Part shown: piece after piece, positions 40,629 through 50,777 of the stretch
Layout of the letters: every line of letters begins with the position of its first letter
How positions within the stretch are numbered: the stretch's first letter is position 1
NCBI GenBank assembly: GCA_934500875.1
Contig: CAKSTL010000010.1
Location: forward strand, 52,244-116,243
Direction: 5' to 3'
Length of the DNA stretch: 64,000 nt
Source of the DNA: an uncultured Clostridia bacterium
GTDB lineage: Bacteria > Bacillota > Clostridia > UMGS1810
The notes under the pieces: generated by a model
The model's input: only the letters and a program-made list of their open reading frames with translations
Told to the model about the DNA's origin: nothing
The model's database searches: none
Program-made: the position numbers and the translations under genes

Positions 40629-43370
40629 ATGCTGAAAAAGGTATTGAGTGTCTTCCTGATATTCGTAATAATCTGCAGCTGCACTTGTTTTGCGGCTGCG
40701 GATTATGCGGATATAGGGATATACTTTAATGATAAAAAGCTTGAACTTTCAAAAAATACATACGTTAAAAACGGCATTATAATGTGCGAGCTTCAGGGTG
40801 TTTTTGACGCAATGGGGATATCTTATGAGTATCTTGGTGTGTCCGAAACTCTCAATGCATCTTACCGCGGAGATAAAATGGTTGTTAAAATGGGCGAAAA
40901 ATCTATGACGGTGCACCGTGTGCCGATAGAGCTCACAGAACCGTTTTACCGTGACGGAAATAAGATAATGATGCCTCTTGATACTGTGGCATATTGTTTT
41001 AATCTTATCGTAGACAGAACCGATTTATCACATATTGTGATAAAAGAAAAGGAACAGGTTAAAACGGAAAGTTTCGGAGAGAAACTCGAAGCCTCCCTTA
41101 AGGAGTATCAGGATAAGAAAAACGTTGCCTTTGAGGGTACAAATGATTATATTGAAAAGGTGAATTTAACACAGTATCCCGATTACGAAACATTAAAGAT
41201 TGTTGATGTTGAGGGAATGCACTTTGATAAAGCACTTGATGTAACTGTTACAAAAACGCCCGACAACTGGTGGGAAAAACAGATAATTGTTAACATTCCG
41301 GATTATGGAAGAACAAAGGATGAGCTTGTGCTTGTGACATTTTGGGGAAAAAGTTTATGGGCACGTACGGACGCAGCAACGGCAAAAGTTGCCGTATGCG
41401 ATCAGACTGCGGCGCCCGATTATCATAATGTTGTAACGCAGCAGATTGATTTGACAAATGAATGGCAGAAATACTATATAGTGGCTCAACAGGGAACATC
41501 GGTTGAGGCTATTGCAGGAAAGCATTCACTAAACTTTCGTTTCGGTTTTGCTTTGCAGCAGTTTCAGCTTGCCGACATAAGAGTAGAATATTATACTGTT
41601 CCTTCGGATTTTGAAATTCCTGAAGAAACTCCTAACTATGAGGGAATTGAAGATGACGCTATTTGGCGGAAAGAGGCGCTGAAAAGCATTGAGAAGAACA
41701 GAAAAAACAATATGGTATTCAATGTTGTTGACGACAAGGGAAATCCTATTGAAAATGCAGATATTCATGCTGAAATGACACGCTCCGAAATGAATTGGGG
41801 TGTTTCGACAGGATACGAGGAATATACAAGAACCGGACAGAATGCGTTTATGTTAAGTGACAGAGCGACAAAGCATCAGCAAATGCTCAAGGACCTTGGT
41901 TTTAATATGGTTACACTTCCGCTTAACAAACCCGGAAGTATCGATAGTCAGGCATTGGAGCGTGAAATAAACTATCTTTTGGATAATGACCTTGATTACC
42001 GTTTGCATTGTTACGTATGGGACGGACTTGACCCCGAAAGTACACAGAGGTTGTATTTGTCGAAGTACAGAACAAGGCTTAATTGGGACGTCGATTATAT
42101 GGACAAGTCGGATTACAGAAAAATATGGGAGGATCAGGTTAATCTGCTTGGATCGTATGCAGGAAATTATCCTGCTGAAATCGATGTTTTAAACGAGGTT
42201 TCACCAAGGCATTACGTTCTTCAATATATGGGGTACGGCGAAATTAAAAGGTATTTTGAATTGGCAAGAAAGCTTAATCCGGATGCAAAACTTGTTCTTA
42301 ACGAGTGCGGCGTCGGCGGTTATTCGGTAGGTAAGGGATATTTTGATTCGTTTTTGGAACTTATAAAATATCTTAAATCAATAGATACTCCGATTGACGC
42401 AGCAGGTATGCAGGCTCATCAGGTATCTGCCAATTATCCGTATCTTTTCTACGAAGAGGCAGAACTTTTGACTCAATATGTCGATTCAGTTTCCATAACC
42501 GAATTTGACGTCGGATTAAAAGAGGTTTACTTATATCCGTATGTCAGAGATGTGCTTATTGCTTGTTATGCTCATCCAAAGATAAATACATTTGTTGTAT
42601 GGACTCCGTTTTATATTTATAGTACGAGCACACGCTTGGAATTTCTTTACGGATATGATGATAAGGAACTTCCGGGATTAAAGGCGTGGAAGGAACTTGT
42701 AAAAGGCGAGTGGTGGACAGACGAAAAGATAAAAACCGACGAACACGGAACAGCAATGATACGCGGACACCGGGGAAGATATGATGTGACTGTTTCTGTG
42801 AACGGAAAATCAGAAACAATAAGTATAAACCTTACAACAGATGAAGATAAAAATGTAATAAATGCAGTTGTATCGGAAAACGGAATAGAACTTAAATGCG
42901 AGAATGAGTATATTCCTTCGCCTAAAAAGAAATATATAAATTCACTTAATTTCGGAAGCACAACAGATACTGATATGCCGACACTTATAAATGAGTATGA
43001 ACGTACAACGGAGATAGTATCCTGCACTGATTTTAAGGAAAATGAGCTTCCGCAGCTTTTTGATGAAAAAAGCGACGGATGTGCGGAAGTTTTGCCGGGA
43101 GAATACTTAACTGTTGAACTTGGTAAGGCTGTTGACCTCAAAAAGATGGTTATAGGTTGGGGCGACGGATATTTAAAACGTTTTTCAAATGAGATAGAAA
43201 TTTCAAATGACGGCGAAAATTGGACTTTGGTACGAAAGGGAATTAACAAAAGCGCCAACGAAGAAATAGATATGACGGGCAAAAATGCAAAATACATAAG
43301 AATTAAGGCAACAGATGAAAAAGTGATTGTTGGGAGTGTAAAGGTGTATACCGATAATTCAAAACAGTAG
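40629..43370 (+). CDS. Secreted multidomain GH10 endo-xylanase-like enzyme
   Basis: This 913-residue exported enzyme (signal about 1-22) begins with a copper-amine-oxidase-N-like domain (about 25-135, IGIYFNDKKLELSK...DTVAYCFNLIVDRTD). A beta-sandwich resembling a carbohydrate-binding module (about 185-320) comes next. The GH10 barrel (about 360-710) follows, with acid/base Glu in DVLNEVS (E523) and nucleophile in ITEFDVG (E625). The C-terminal 150 residues look like an F5/8-type or CBM32 binding domain (VDLKKMVIGWGDGY). GH10 enzymes retain configuration and cut beta-1,4-xylan internally. AAGGAG precedes the ATG. GH10-like fusions can act on related beta-glycans, so xylan is the first but not only guess. 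Confidence 0.88.
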   Translation: MLKKVLSVFLIFVIICSCTCFAAADYADIGIYFNDKKLELSKNTYVKNGIIMCELQGVFDAMGISYEYLGVSETLNASYRGDKMVVKMGEKSMTVHRVPIELTEPFYRDGNKIMMPLDTVAYCFNLIVDRTDLSHIVIKEKEQVKTESFGEKLEASLKEYQDKKNVAFEGTNDYIEKVNLTQYPDYETLKIVDVEGMHFDKALDVTVTKTPDNWWEKQIIVNIPDYGRTKDELVLVTFWGKSLWARTDAATAKVAVCDQTAAPDYHNVVTQQIDLTNEWQKYYIVAQQGTSVEAIAGKHSLNFRFGFALQQFQLADIRVEYYTVPSDFEIPEETPNYEGIEDDAIWRKEALKSIEKNRKNNMVFNVVDDKGNPIENADIHAEMTRSEMNWGVSTGYEEYTRTGQNAFMLSDRATKHQQMLKDLGFNMVTLPLNKPGSIDSQALEREINYLLDNDLDYRLHCYVWDGLDPESTQRLYLSKYRTRLNWDVDYMDKSDYRKIWEDQVNLLGSYAGNYPAEIDVLNEVSPRHYVLQYMGYGEIKRYFELARKLNPDAKLVLNECGVGGYSVGKGYFDSFLELIKYLKSIDTPIDAAGMQAHQVSANYPYLFYEEAELLTQYVDSVSITEFDVGLKEVYLYPYVRDVLIACYAHPKINTFVVWTPFYIYSTSTRLEFLYGYDDKELPGLKAWKELVKGEWWTDEKIKTDEHGTAMIRGHRGRYDVTVSVNGKSETISINLTTDEDKNVINAVVSENGIELKCENEYIPSPKKKYINSLNFGSTTDTDMPTLINEYERTTEIVSCTDFKENELPQLFDEKSDGCAEVLPGEYLTVELGKAVDLKKMVIGWGDGYLKRFSNEIEISNDGENWTLVRKGINKSANEEIDMTGKNAKYIRIKATDEKVIVGSVKVYTDNSKQ

Positions 43371-43388
43371 CATTTAAGAACAGGCAAA

Positions 43389-43411
43389 CCGGCATACGTT
43401 TGGTATGCCGG
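43389..43411 (+). promoter_or_regulatory. Perfect intercistronic hairpin after the GH10 gene
   Basis: CCGGCATAC (43389-43397) pairs fully with GTATGCCGG (43403-43411) around five bases, 19 bases after the stop and ahead of the SLH-protein ribosome site. It lacks a T-run (AAAAG follows), so it is not a terminator. It could be an RNA processing or stability site. Confidence 0.5.
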
Positions 43412-43435
43412 AAAAGTCTGAATCGAAAGGAGAAA

Positions 43436-45157
43436 ATGGTTAATATGAAAATAAAGGTGTTATTGCTTTCCGCAGCTGTTGCGGTTTCGTGCCTTTTTTC
43501 GTCCGCTTATGCAGCGGTCGGCGGATCGGCTGCGTTGTTTGATGTTCAGGAAAGCGCAAATGCGCAGGACGGGCGAATTATAACAGTAAAAATCAGGACG
43601 GCACCCAAAAACGAATCGTATGACACAATATATGTTTTAAAATCGGCAAAAGCTTGCGACGACGGTATTATTACAGCAGATGAAGCGGCAGAAGCTGTTT
43701 ACTACGGCGAGAGCGCAAATAAGGGTACAAGTTTTGACTTTCAATTCAGAATAAATGCCGGCGAAAGCGGAATATACACCATTGTTGCGGGCGGAAATAC
43801 TCCGAGCGGCAATCTTAAAAGCAGGAATATGAAATTCTGGTATAATAAGAACGGTTTGAAGGACGAAAAGCTGTCTGCACTTAATTTAAGCGTTACTGCG
43901 GAAAATTTGGAAGCAGGTAATAACGATGAATGGTACATAGATATATTGAACAAAGCTTATGTGAATAACAAAGATGCAGTTGTATCTATTGTCAGTGCGC
44001 TTAAACCGTCAGGCGGGTATCGAAATCAATTTGAATTGGAAGAAGCATTTTGCTTTGCATGTGATGTTATAAATTCTAATGAAGTTGATGCAGAAAAATT
44101 CGCAGTATATGCACAAAACAGAAATGACAAAATTGGTCTTGATTTCTCAAACACAGATTACATACAGTACAGTGATGAAGTTTTAGAAAGATGGAAAACG
44201 GTTTTAGATGAAAAAAACGGCGAAAATGAAATTAAAAATATTGATGATGTGCGAAATACATTCAGGGAATCTTGTGCGATAGTGTGTATCGACAAAACAA
44301 CCGATCACGCTAAAGCAATAGGAAATCTTAAAAGATATAATGACATTTTTAAACTTGATTTTAACACTAAATTTCCGTATTTAGATGAATATGAGGTTGC
44401 AAAGGCATTTACGGATACGAACTATACAACTGTAAGTGAAATTGTAAAAGATTACAATAATAGGGTAACTGAACTTTACAATGAGTATGAAAAAACACAC
44501 GGCGGTTCCGAGAGCGGCAGAGGCGGAAGTAAAGGCGGCGGAAACGGAAGCGTATTTTCGCCTAACGTTGTAACGTCAGACGACGTAAATAAGTTTACCG
44601 GTAATAATGGCGGATTTTCCGATGTTTCATCAAGCCACTGGGCGTATGATTGCATACAGTTTGTTAAAGATAATAAAATTATGCAGGGTGACGAAAACGG
44701 ACTTTTCAGACCTGATGAAAATATAACACGCGAAGAATGGGTTAAGACCGTGCTTACTGCATTTGTTATAGACACTAATGGTGCAGAAAGTGAATTTTCT
44801 GATGTTGACACAGAAAGATGGTCATATCCTTATATATCAAAGGCTTTTGAGATGATGATTATAAATGGAGTGTCCGATACCGAATTTGCGCCTAGACAAA
44901 ATATTTCAAGACAAGATGCATCTGTTATGTTCTACCGCGGAGCAAAGGCGGCAAGGGAAAATTCGCTTACAGATATTGCAATAAGCAATTTTACAGATGC
45001 TGATGATATAGCAGATTATGCATTAGAACCGATTAACATACTTTACAGGCTTGAAATTATAAAAGGATATGAAGACGGTTCTTTTAAACCGAATGCACCG
45101 ATAACACGTGCAGAGGCTGCTAAAATTATATATACTGCCCTTGAAAAATTAGGTTAA
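43436..45157 (+). CDS. Exported protein with three C-terminal SLH domains
   Basis: This 573-residue surface protein has a signal peptide (about 1-25 ending SSAYA) and a Gly/Ser linker (GGSESGRGGSKGGGNGS). Three S-layer-homology repeats then span about residues 395-573. They read as FSDVSSSHWAYDCIQFVKDN, FSDVDTERWSYPYISKAFEM and FTDADDIADYALEPINILYR, with the usual ITREEW, ISRQDA and ITRAEA endings. SLH trimers bind pyruvylated secondary cell-wall polysaccharide, fixing the protein to the surface. The N-terminal half (about 30-390) is unrecognised. ATG 43436 lies three bases after AAAGGAG and ATG 43445 lies twelve; either could be the start. Confidence 0.85.
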   Translation: MVNMKIKVLLLSAAVAVSCLFSSAYAAVGGSAALFDVQESANAQDGRIITVKIRTAPKNESYDTIYVLKSAKACDDGIITADEAAEAVYYGESANKGTSFDFQFRINAGESGIYTIVAGGNTPSGNLKSRNMKFWYNKNGLKDEKLSALNLSVTAENLEAGNNDEWYIDILNKAYVNNKDAVVSIVSALKPSGGYRNQFELEEAFCFACDVINSNEVDAEKFAVYAQNRNDKIGLDFSNTDYIQYSDEVLERWKTVLDEKNGENEIKNIDDVRNTFRESCAIVCIDKTTDHAKAIGNLKRYNDIFKLDFNTKFPYLDEYEVAKAFTDTNYTTVSEIVKDYNNRVTELYNEYEKTHGGSESGRGGSKGGGNGSVFSPNVVTSDDVNKFTGNNGGFSDVSSSHWAYDCIQFVKDNKIMQGDENGLFRPDENITREEWVKTVLTAFVIDTNGAESEFSDVDTERWSYPYISKAFEMMIINGVSDTEFAPRQNISRQDASVMFYRGAKAARENSLTDIAISNFTDADDIADYALEPINILYRLEIIKGYEDGSFKPNAPITRAEAAKIIYTALEKLG

Positions 45158-45174
45158 GGAGAGTGAACAATCAA

Positions 45175-47988
45175 ATGAAAAGACTGACATCTTTATTTTT
45201 GTTATTGAGCTTAATAGTGAGCATACCTTTGGTTTCATATGCTGAATACGGGACCTTGAGTGTAGACGATTTGTATGAATTCGGGCAGGAAGAAGCAGAC
45301 GGCGAGATATTTTATGAGATTGGAAAGAATAACATAAGCAGTGAAGTAAAGTTGCTTATGGATTTGGGAATTGTTGAGCATTATTATCCGAATGCAAGCC
45401 TTAAACGCACGGCGCTTAAGAATTTTGTCACGATTGTCGGCGGAAGTGATGTGTTGTATAATAAATATTTTACCGATAACAACAGCGAAACAAAAACACT
45501 TAATTTTAACGAAGCGTTAATTGTAATGATGGATTTAACGGGATATGCAAGTTTTGCAAAGGAAAACGGAGGAAGTGAATCGGATTATTACAATACCGCA
45601 CTTCGTTACGGACTTCTTGATGATGTTAATTTAAGCGATGCAAAAAATAAACTGACGGCAGAGCAATATCTGAAGATGGTATATAATGCACTGACGGTTA
45701 AGCTTGTATCGTATGATTACTCAAACTATAAGATTTCTAAAGATGATACCCTCCTTAATTCATTTCTTAAGTTAGAAAAAGTTGAGGGTATTGTAAATGC
45801 AAATTCATATTCCGCATTAAACGGTTTGGGAGATGCGGGAAAGGACAGAATAAGGATCGGTAACAAGAGTTACTCTGTTGAAAAAATAAAGGACAGCGAC
45901 GAGTATTTAGGATTTTATGTAATTGCGTACGTCAATAATGATAATAAAATTGTTTCATTGAGCGTTGACAATGATATGAATAAAATGATGGACTTTGACA
46001 ATTCATCAGAACTTGAGGAAAGCAGTTCAAAACAGACTTTTGTTTACTATAACGATGCAGGTAAAAAGAAAACTCTCAATGTTGACAAATATGCCGATTT
46101 GATGTATAACTATTCCCCTGTTACCGCATATACTTCAGATTTTTATACGATAGAAAACGGAACAATAAAGCTTATAGATAATGATGGTGACGGAAAGTAC
46201 GATGTTGTAATTAAAAAGGAGTATAACAGCTTTAAGCCGCTCAGTAAATCGGATTTTTATTACACTGTTACAGACAGACTTGGAAATGTTTATGATATCG
46301 GAGAACTTTTGCGGGATGAAAGCTATCACGGTATTAGAGATATAAACGGTAATCCGTGCACGTATGATGATATAAAGGTGAGCGGAAACGTATCGGTCCT
46401 TACAAAGAAAAATTCAAATGTGGTAACAGAAATTATAGTATTTGATGACATAAAATATGAGGGCGAATATGAAGCTTACTATTCAAGCGATGATGAATAC
46501 CAGATAGGTGACAGAAAGTTTAAAATGGGTCATATTTACAGTTTGCTGAACAAAGGAAAATTTCCGTATAATCTTGGCGCTAATGTGCTTGTTTATCTTG
46601 ACCCTATGGGGAAAATTATTGACGCTGAAACAACAACAGCGGAATATAAGTATGCATGGTTGGTTGATATAATCGAAGAAGCGAAGAAAGTAGAATTTAA
46701 AATATTCACCCAGGATGACAAGATGATGACATACGAGGCTGATAAAAAGATTAAAATAAATGAAAAAAAGATTGAATCGTCAGAAATAATGTCAAAAAAT
46801 GAACTTTATGGCAACGGAAAGGTTCGGGAGCAACTTATAAAATACAAATTAAACAGCGACGAAAAACTTATTGATATATTAACGGCTGATGAAAGTAATG
46901 TCGGAATCGGTGCACATAAAGATATCGGCGATAAAAGTTTTCAGAAAAATTTAAATCACTATGATTATTACATTGAAAACGGAAACACGGGCGGAGGTTT
47001 GTATTCGCTTTATAACACAGGCGGCAAGATATTTGCAAGCAAATACTTATTCAGTCCAACCGATACATACCTATTTTATATTCCAAGCCAGTACTATCGT
47101 GATAAATATGATGATGAACTTTTTAGTGTTGAACGTTCTATGCCGAGCGGCTACGGTCGTTTCAGCCTTAATCTTTACGATGTAAGTTACGATATGGTTG
47201 TTGGCGCAGCCGTAAAGGTGAGCGGCGACCTTAAAAATGAGTATATGCACGATGCGGCGGGTGCCACAATGGTTCAAAAGGTTACAACAATTTATGATGA
47301 CTATAGTGATGAAGAAATAACGAAGGTTTTTACTGAAAACTTAAGTTCTTCGTACAGTATTAACTGGATGCAGTATCCGCTTGATGATATGGGCACAAAT
47401 GTACTTAATGCTTCTTACGATTCGGATGCTAATTTGTTTAAGAAGTATACAAAGGCAAACTATAATTTGGATTTAACGGCTTGGGAAAATGTAAAGACGA
47501 TGGCAGATTTAAAGCCCGGAATGATAGTTAAACCCGGTCCGTTCAGGCGTGATTACATAACTTCATTCAGAACGTATTTTGTTTATGATGAAACCAAGGA
47601 ATTTGATGATCAGATGTTTGAATACGCAACAGATGTTGATTCGGATATGTATGATGAAACGACATATGAGCTTCTTCCAAGGGGAACATATGACACCGGC
47701 GGAAATCATCACGGCGTGACTGAAGACAGATTCTGCGGAGAATACCTTTGTGCATTTGGTAAAGTTGTGCAAAAAACAAAGAATGGTATGGTCTTTAATG
47801 CTAAAAAAGGTGCGCCCAAAGAGTGGAACAGAATTATTGAGGTTACAGCAGATAAAACTGTTACATTCGTAAATACCAAGAGAGATACCATATTCAAGGG
47901 AACGTTTGCTGAAGTACAGGAAGGCGATTATTTATTCCTTGATATGACTGAGAGTACATTACGCGGTATAGCTGTTTACAGAAAATAG
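45175..47988 (+). CDS. Large exported protein with degenerate SLH-like N-terminal region
   Basis: This 937-residue protein has a signal peptide (about 1-24, ending VSYA). Residues from about 50 (SEVKLLMDLGIVEHYYPNAS, then LKRTALKNFV, ALIVMMDLTG and YNTALRYGLLDD) resemble SLH repeats without the full consensus. The remaining 700 residues are beta-rich, with KEYNSFKPLSKSDFY and ADLKPGMIVKPG-type small domains, as in S-layer-like proteins. I recognise no enzyme. ATG 45175 is chosen; GTG 45163 touches the AAGGAG site. It follows the SLH gene directly and probably functions with it at the surface. Confidence 0.7.
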   Translation: MKRLTSLFLLLSLIVSIPLVSYAEYGTLSVDDLYEFGQEEADGEIFYEIGKNNISSEVKLLMDLGIVEHYYPNASLKRTALKNFVTIVGGSDVLYNKYFTDNNSETKTLNFNEALIVMMDLTGYASFAKENGGSESDYYNTALRYGLLDDVNLSDAKNKLTAEQYLKMVYNALTVKLVSYDYSNYKISKDDTLLNSFLKLEKVEGIVNANSYSALNGLGDAGKDRIRIGNKSYSVEKIKDSDEYLGFYVIAYVNNDNKIVSLSVDNDMNKMMDFDNSSELEESSSKQTFVYYNDAGKKKTLNVDKYADLMYNYSPVTAYTSDFYTIENGTIKLIDNDGDGKYDVVIKKEYNSFKPLSKSDFYYTVTDRLGNVYDIGELLRDESYHGIRDINGNPCTYDDIKVSGNVSVLTKKNSNVVTEIIVFDDIKYEGEYEAYYSSDDEYQIGDRKFKMGHIYSLLNKGKFPYNLGANVLVYLDPMGKIIDAETTTAEYKYAWLVDIIEEAKKVEFKIFTQDDKMMTYEADKKIKINEKKIESSEIMSKNELYGNGKVREQLIKYKLNSDEKLIDILTADESNVGIGAHKDIGDKSFQKNLNHYDYYIENGNTGGGLYSLYNTGGKIFASKYLFSPTDTYLFYIPSQYYRDKYDDELFSVERSMPSGYGRFSLNLYDVSYDMVVGAAVKVSGDLKNEYMHDAAGATMVQKVTTIYDDYSDEEITKVFTENLSSSYSINWMQYPLDDMGTNVLNASYDSDANLFKKYTKANYNLDLTAWENVKTMADLKPGMIVKPGPFRRDYITSFRTYFVYDETKEFDDQMFEYATDVDSDMYDETTYELLPRGTYDTGGNHHGVTEDRFCGEYLCAFGKVVQKTKNGMVFNAKKGAPKEWNRIIEVTADKTVTFVNTKRDTIFKGTFAEVQEGDYLFLDMTESTLRGIAVYRK

Positions 47989-48029
47989 TTTATTGCCGAA
48001 AACAGTAAATTTTGAGAGAGGAAATGAAT

Positions 48030-49739
48030 ATGAAGAAGATTAGCTTCGGAACTCCTGAAAAATTTGTGCCATCGGCATTTTGTAAGAAATTAAACTATAT
48101 TGACACCAATGTTGAATATGACCTTGAAAAAATAAAATTCAGAACAACGAGCAGGGGATGTCTTGTAGAATTTCCGTTAGAAAGTGATGAGGAAGTGTAT
48201 GGTTTCGGTCTTCAGCTTAAGGGGTTTGACCACAAGGGCCGAAAGCTGTGTTTGAAAACCAACTCCGACCCTGTCGCATACACAGGAGATTCGCACGCAC
48301 CGGTCCCGTTTTTTGTAACCACAAAGGGGTATGGAATTTATTTTGATACCGCAAGATATGTAGAGGCATATTGCGGTTATAACCGCAAAACTTTAAAAAG
48401 AAGTACGGGCAGAGGAAATGTCGGTTTGACCACGGATGAGATTTATGAGGTGAGAAAGCAGAATTCAACAAGTACAATGCTTGTTGAGATTCCCGTTTCA
48501 AAAGGGATAGACATTTATCTTTTTGAAGGCAAAAATATATTAGATGTTGTGTCGCAGTATAATATGTTTTCGGGAGGCGGCTGCGATGTTCCTGAATGGG
48601 GCTTTGGTGTCTTGTATCGCGCATATGCTGAATATAATCAAGATGAGATTGTAAAACTTGCGGATTTTTTCAGAGAAAACGATTATGCGGTCGGAATTAT
48701 AGGTCTGGAACCAGGATGGCAGACGAACAGTTATTCTTGTTCGTACGTGTGGGATAAAGAACGTTTTCCAAATCCGGATAAGCTTGTGAAACAACTTAAG
48801 GATAAAAACTATCACGTAAATTTGTGGGAGCACGCCTTTATTGGTGCATCTGCGCCCTTCTACACCAAAATAATGCCATATTGCGGTGAGTTTGAAGTGT
48901 GGAAGGGGTTTGTACCGGACTTTGCAACGAGTGAAGCAAGAAAAATTTTCTCTGAATATCATAGAAAGTATCTCGTTGAACACGGAATAGACGGTTTTAA
49001 GCTTGATGAATGTGACAGCAGTGATTATGTAAGCCATTGGAGCTTCCCTAACTGTACCGAATTTCCGTCAGGCTTGGACGGCGAGCAATATCACCAACTG
49101 TTCGGGGTGCTTTATATGCAAACAATTCTTGAAGCGCTCGGAAGCAACAAAACATTATCTGAAGTCAGAGGCGCAGGTGCACTCTCGGCTTCATATCCTT
49201 TTGTACTCTATAGTGATTTGTATAACCACAGGGATTTTATAAGAGGTGTCGCTAATTCAGGATTTTCAGGACTTTTGTGGACCCCCGAACTTCGTGATGC
49301 AAAAAGTAAGGACGAATTTTTGCGAAGACTTCAAACAACAGTGTTTTCTGTTCAGTGTGTAATAAATGCGTGGTATTGTCCTGAAGTGCCATGGAAAGGG
49401 CTTGACTGTGAAAACGAAGTAAAAGAGTTGTTTGAAGTCAGAAAAGCATTGATTCCGAGATTAAAAAGAGCATTTAAAGAGTACAAAGAAATGGGAAAAC
49501 CGCCGGTTAGAGCGTTGGTTGCAGATTATACAAATGATACGGAGACGTATAAAATTGATGATGAGTATATATTCTGTGATGATTTGATAGTAGCGCCTAT
49601 TATGGTTGGAGAGAACGAGAGAAGGGTATATCTGCCGGACGGAAAATGGGTTAATTACTTTACGAGAGAAAGCGTTACGCCGGGATGGTTTGATGTTAAA
49701 ACCGATAAAATTCCGGTTTACGAAAAGCTTGAAGATTAG
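48030..49739 (+). CDS. GH31-family alpha-glycosidase, cytosolic
   Basis: This 569-residue enzyme lacks a signal peptide. The catalytic barrel motif DGFKLDECD (D326 as likely nucleophile) is the GH31 KxDxxE-like signature. GFGLQLKGFDHKGRKLCLKTN near the N-terminus matches the beta-sandwich of this family. GVLYRAYAEYNQDEIVKLADFF and GIIGLEPGW follow in the barrel. It is shorter than typical GH31 (650-800) because the C-terminal beta domains are brief. Family activities include alpha-xylosidase, alpha-glucosidase and sulfoquinovosidase; xylosidase would fit the GH10 neighbour but is not shown. ATG 48030 is eight bases after AGAGG. Confidence 0.85.
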   Translation: MKKISFGTPEKFVPSAFCKKLNYIDTNVEYDLEKIKFRTTSRGCLVEFPLESDEEVYGFGLQLKGFDHKGRKLCLKTNSDPVAYTGDSHAPVPFFVTTKGYGIYFDTARYVEAYCGYNRKTLKRSTGRGNVGLTTDEIYEVRKQNSTSTMLVEIPVSKGIDIYLFEGKNILDVVSQYNMFSGGGCDVPEWGFGVLYRAYAEYNQDEIVKLADFFRENDYAVGIIGLEPGWQTNSYSCSYVWDKERFPNPDKLVKQLKDKNYHVNLWEHAFIGASAPFYTKIMPYCGEFEVWKGFVPDFATSEARKIFSEYHRKYLVEHGIDGFKLDECDSSDYVSHWSFPNCTEFPSGLDGEQYHQLFGVLYMQTILEALGSNKTLSEVRGAGALSASYPFVLYSDLYNHRDFIRGVANSGFSGLLWTPELRDAKSKDEFLRRLQTTVFSVQCVINAWYCPEVPWKGLDCENEVKELFEVRKALIPRLKRAFKEYKEMGKPPVRALVADYTNDTETYKIDDEYIFCDDLIVAPIMVGENERRVYLPDGKWVNYFTRESVTPGWFDVKTDKIPVYEKLED

Positions 49740-49793
49740 TGCTTATAACAAGTTTGGGTTAGTATTACATTTTTTTATGGGGAAGTGCATTGC

Positions 49794-50747
49794 ATGTTAT
49801 ACAAATTGAAGGAAAACCGTGTCTACAGGACATATCTCGGCGGAAAGCACATTGATATGTTTTATGGAAAAGAGAGCTGTTCCGACGGCTTTTTTCCCGA
49901 AGATTGGACTGCGTCTGTTGTGAGAGCCTTTAATCCGGGACGTGAAAATATTTCAGAGGGAGAGGGAATAACTGAAGACGGTCGGTTTATAAAGGAATTA
50001 GTTACGGATGAAATGAAGTGCCTGGTAAAGCTTTTGGATTCAGCAGAGCGTTTGGTAATTCAAGTTCATCCAACTGTGGAATTTGCAAAAGAGCATTTTA
50101 AATCTAAATTTGGTAAAACGGAATGTTGGTATTTTTTGGACTGTGCGGATAACGCATATGTGTATCTTGGATTTAGAGAGGGGATAGCAAAAGAAGAATG
50201 GATTTCCGCCGTGTATGCACAAGATATAGAAGGTATGCTTTCTATGCTGAATAAGCTGCCGGTCAAAAGCGGAGATTGCCTGTTTGTTGCCGGCGGAGTT
50301 CCGCATGCAATAGGCGAGGGGTGCTTTATGATAGAGGTTCAGGAGCCCTCGGATTTAATGGGGGTTGTTGAAAAAAAGACTCCTTCAGGAAGAGAAATCG
50401 CTGATGTAAAACTTCACGGCGGAATAGGTTTTGAAAATATGCTGAAAATGTTTGATTATAACGGAATGAGTATTGATGAAATCAAAAAAAATTACTCACA
50501 CGAGCCAAAAATGATAAAACAAAATGTCTTTGAAATAATCGGCAAATCGACGACTGATAAATTCAGCATTTATTTAATTTGCGGCGAAGGAGAATATACA
50601 CCGCAAAACAAAAACGGCGTTGTTATTATTACAAAAGGCAGCGGCAGCGTTAACGGAATTAAGGCAAAAAAGGGTGACAGATTATTTTTTAACGAAGGCG
50701 ATAAGATTAGCACGGCCGGCGATATACATACAGTTATATGTTTTTAA
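49794..50747 (+). CDS. manA: Class I mannose-6-phosphate isomerase
   Basis: This 317-residue zinc enzyme of the cupin fold interconverts mannose 6-phosphate and fructose 6-phosphate. LVIQVHPTVEFAKEHF and the distal HAIGEG motif supply the zinc ligands, with Gln and Glu nearby. VQEPSDL is a standard family segment. ATG 49794 is ten bases after GGGGA; the GTG at 49785 touches that site. Its presence inside a hydrolase cluster suggests that mannose is released from the imported oligosaccharide, as in beta-mannan or glucomannan breakdown. Confidence 0.9.
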   Translation: MLYKLKENRVYRTYLGGKHIDMFYGKESCSDGFFPEDWTASVVRAFNPGRENISEGEGITEDGRFIKELVTDEMKCLVKLLDSAERLVIQVHPTVEFAKEHFKSKFGKTECWYFLDCADNAYVYLGFREGIAKEEWISAVYAQDIEGMLSMLNKLPVKSGDCLFVAGGVPHAIGEGCFMIEVQEPSDLMGVVEKKTPSGREIADVKLHGGIGFENMLKMFDYNGMSIDEIKKNYSHEPKMIKQNVFEIIGKSTTDKFSIYLICGEGEYTPQNKNGVVIITKGSGSVNGIKAKKGDRLFFNEGDKISTAGDIHTVICF

Positions 50748-50777
50748 CTATAAAACTAACAAATGAGGTACATTAAA

